41,926 nucleotides of DNA from Phytophthora sp. 'mugwort' (lineage: Eukaryota > Oomycota > Peronosporomycetes > Peronosporales > Peronosporaceae), in assembly GCA_033558025.1 (NCBI GenBank), contig JAUCEF010000141.1:1-41926 (forward strand). The letters are read 5' to 3'. Under the pieces are notes generated by a model. It ran no database searches and was not told the origin of the DNA. It saw only the letters and a program-made list of their open reading frames with translations. Positions 40,066 to 41,926 of this stretch are shown here, one piece after another (position 1 is the stretch's first letter; every line of letters starts with the position of its first letter). Made by a program: the position numbers and the translations under genes.

Positions 40066-40067
40066 TT

Positions 40068-40481
40068 TTAGCCATCTTCTTTAAAAATAGAAATTAAAAT
40101 TTTAATTAAATGAGTCATCATTTTTTCAAATTCTTGTGGATTATCTTTTAATAAATGTCTTGGATGAATAGTTAGTTTTAATAATTCTAATAAATTTAAT
40201 CCAGCCGCCCTTTTTTCAGGTTCACGTAACATTTTTAAAACAACTTGTTTTATTTGATTGAAAGTTTCATCATCGACGATATTCCTTAAATCCTGTAATG
40301 CAGAAACTATTGGAAAATCGCTATTGAAATAAATTAAAAAAATAGTTAAACCTAAAATAAAAAAGGCACCTATTATAAATATTATATATTTTATATAATT
40401 TGATGTTTGTTCTTGTGATTCGTGTTTTTCAATATTATTGTTGTCATTGTTTAAGTCTATTAAAATATTTTCGATATCCAT
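40068..40481 (-). CDS. Unknown single-pass membrane protein, 137 aa (right copy)
   Basis: Identical to the left copy: polar N-terminus, one membrane segment at about 30-52, charged helical C-terminus. Function unknown. Confidence 0.7.
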   Translation of the reverse strand: MDIENILIDLNNDNNNIEKHESQEQTSNYIKYIIFIIGAFFILGLTIFLIYFNSDFPIVSALQDLRNIVDDETFNQIKQVVLKMLREPEKRAAGLNLLELLKLTIHPRHLLKDNPQEFEKMMTHLIKILISIFKEDG

Positions 40482-40634
40482 AATTATAATTTAAATTATT
40501 TTATTAATAATTAATTTGTTATTAATTAAATTTTTATTTGATTTAATTTTTGAGATTTAATATTTTTTTTTATTTAAATTTTACTAATATTTTTTTCTCT
40601 TAAATAATATAAAAATTTTAAATTTTTATAAAAC

Positions 40635-40647
40635 ACCGTAAAACGGT
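40635..40647 (-). other. Short GC-containing hairpin after cox1 (right)
   Basis: Mirror of 1149-1161 (ACCGT-loop-ACGGT). Confidence 0.4.
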
Positions 40648-40723
40648 ATTAATTAAATTAAAAATTTTTAATATAATTATTAATAAAGATTAATTTAATT
40701 ATTAATAATTATAAAAATTTTTT

Positions 40724-41926
<1,203 letters not shown>

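Larger units (their letters stand above)
39657..40067. other. 411-bp non-coding convergent gap (right)
   Basis: Mirror of 1729-2139, between trnR(UCU) and orf137. No gene seen; same hairpins. Confidence 0.6.

Overview
The window is a very AT-rich mitochondrial DNA segment from a protist. The gene set supports this: mitochondrially encoded atp1, nad7, nad9, nad11 and the ribosomal protein genes rps7, rps10 and rps12 alongside cox1, cox3, cob, atp6, atp9 and nad1-6/4L. There are no introns, the genes are tightly packed, and tRNA clusters punctuate them. This content fits a stramenopile (heterokont) best, perhaps near the oomycete/hyphochytrid side or a bigyran. That placement is inference from gene content and was not tested by any search. 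The genetic code looks standard: Trp is TGG throughout and nad11 ends in TGA.

The layout is one giant near-perfect palindrome. Positions 1-20897 are repeated in reverse complement as 20898-41796 (position x pairs with 41795-x, shifting to 41796 and then 41797 beyond two single-base homopolymer differences near the outer ends). Each arm carries, from the outside inwards: the 3' part of cox1 and a 137-codon unknown ORF reading inwards; a 411-bp non-coding gap where transcription converges; then, reading outwards, nad7, a probable rpl10, trnH, nad4, trnE, atp1, nad5, nad6 and trnR(UCU); a 116-bp divergent gap between nad7 and nad2; then, reading inwards, nad2, trnF, rps10, trnR(GCG)-trnQ-trnI-trnV, rps12, rps7, cox3, atp6, trnD, nad3, atp9, nad9, cob, a 5'-truncated nad11, nad1 and nad4L.

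The two arms meet immediately after nad4L. There a 67-bp tandem repeat, made from the 3' end of nad4L itself (three copies per side), converges on a 36-bp self-complementary segment. This head-to-head junction is the most unusual feature. It could be the replicated or hairpin end of a linear mitochondrial chromosome, the vanished small single-copy region of a circular genome with a large inverted repeat, or a fold-back artefact of library preparation or long-read assembly.

The genes encode core parts of complex I (nad1, 2, 3, 4, 4L, 5, 6, 7, 9 and part of 11), complex III (cob), complex IV (cox1, cox3) and ATP synthase (atp1, atp6, atp9), plus part of the translation machinery. Absent from the window are both rRNAs, cox2, atp8, most ribosomal protein genes, most tRNAs, the 5' end of cox1 and the N-terminal third or less of nad11. 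These presumably lie beyond the window or in the nucleus. Window ends and the outermost 2.3 kb show small indels consistent with weaker consensus there.
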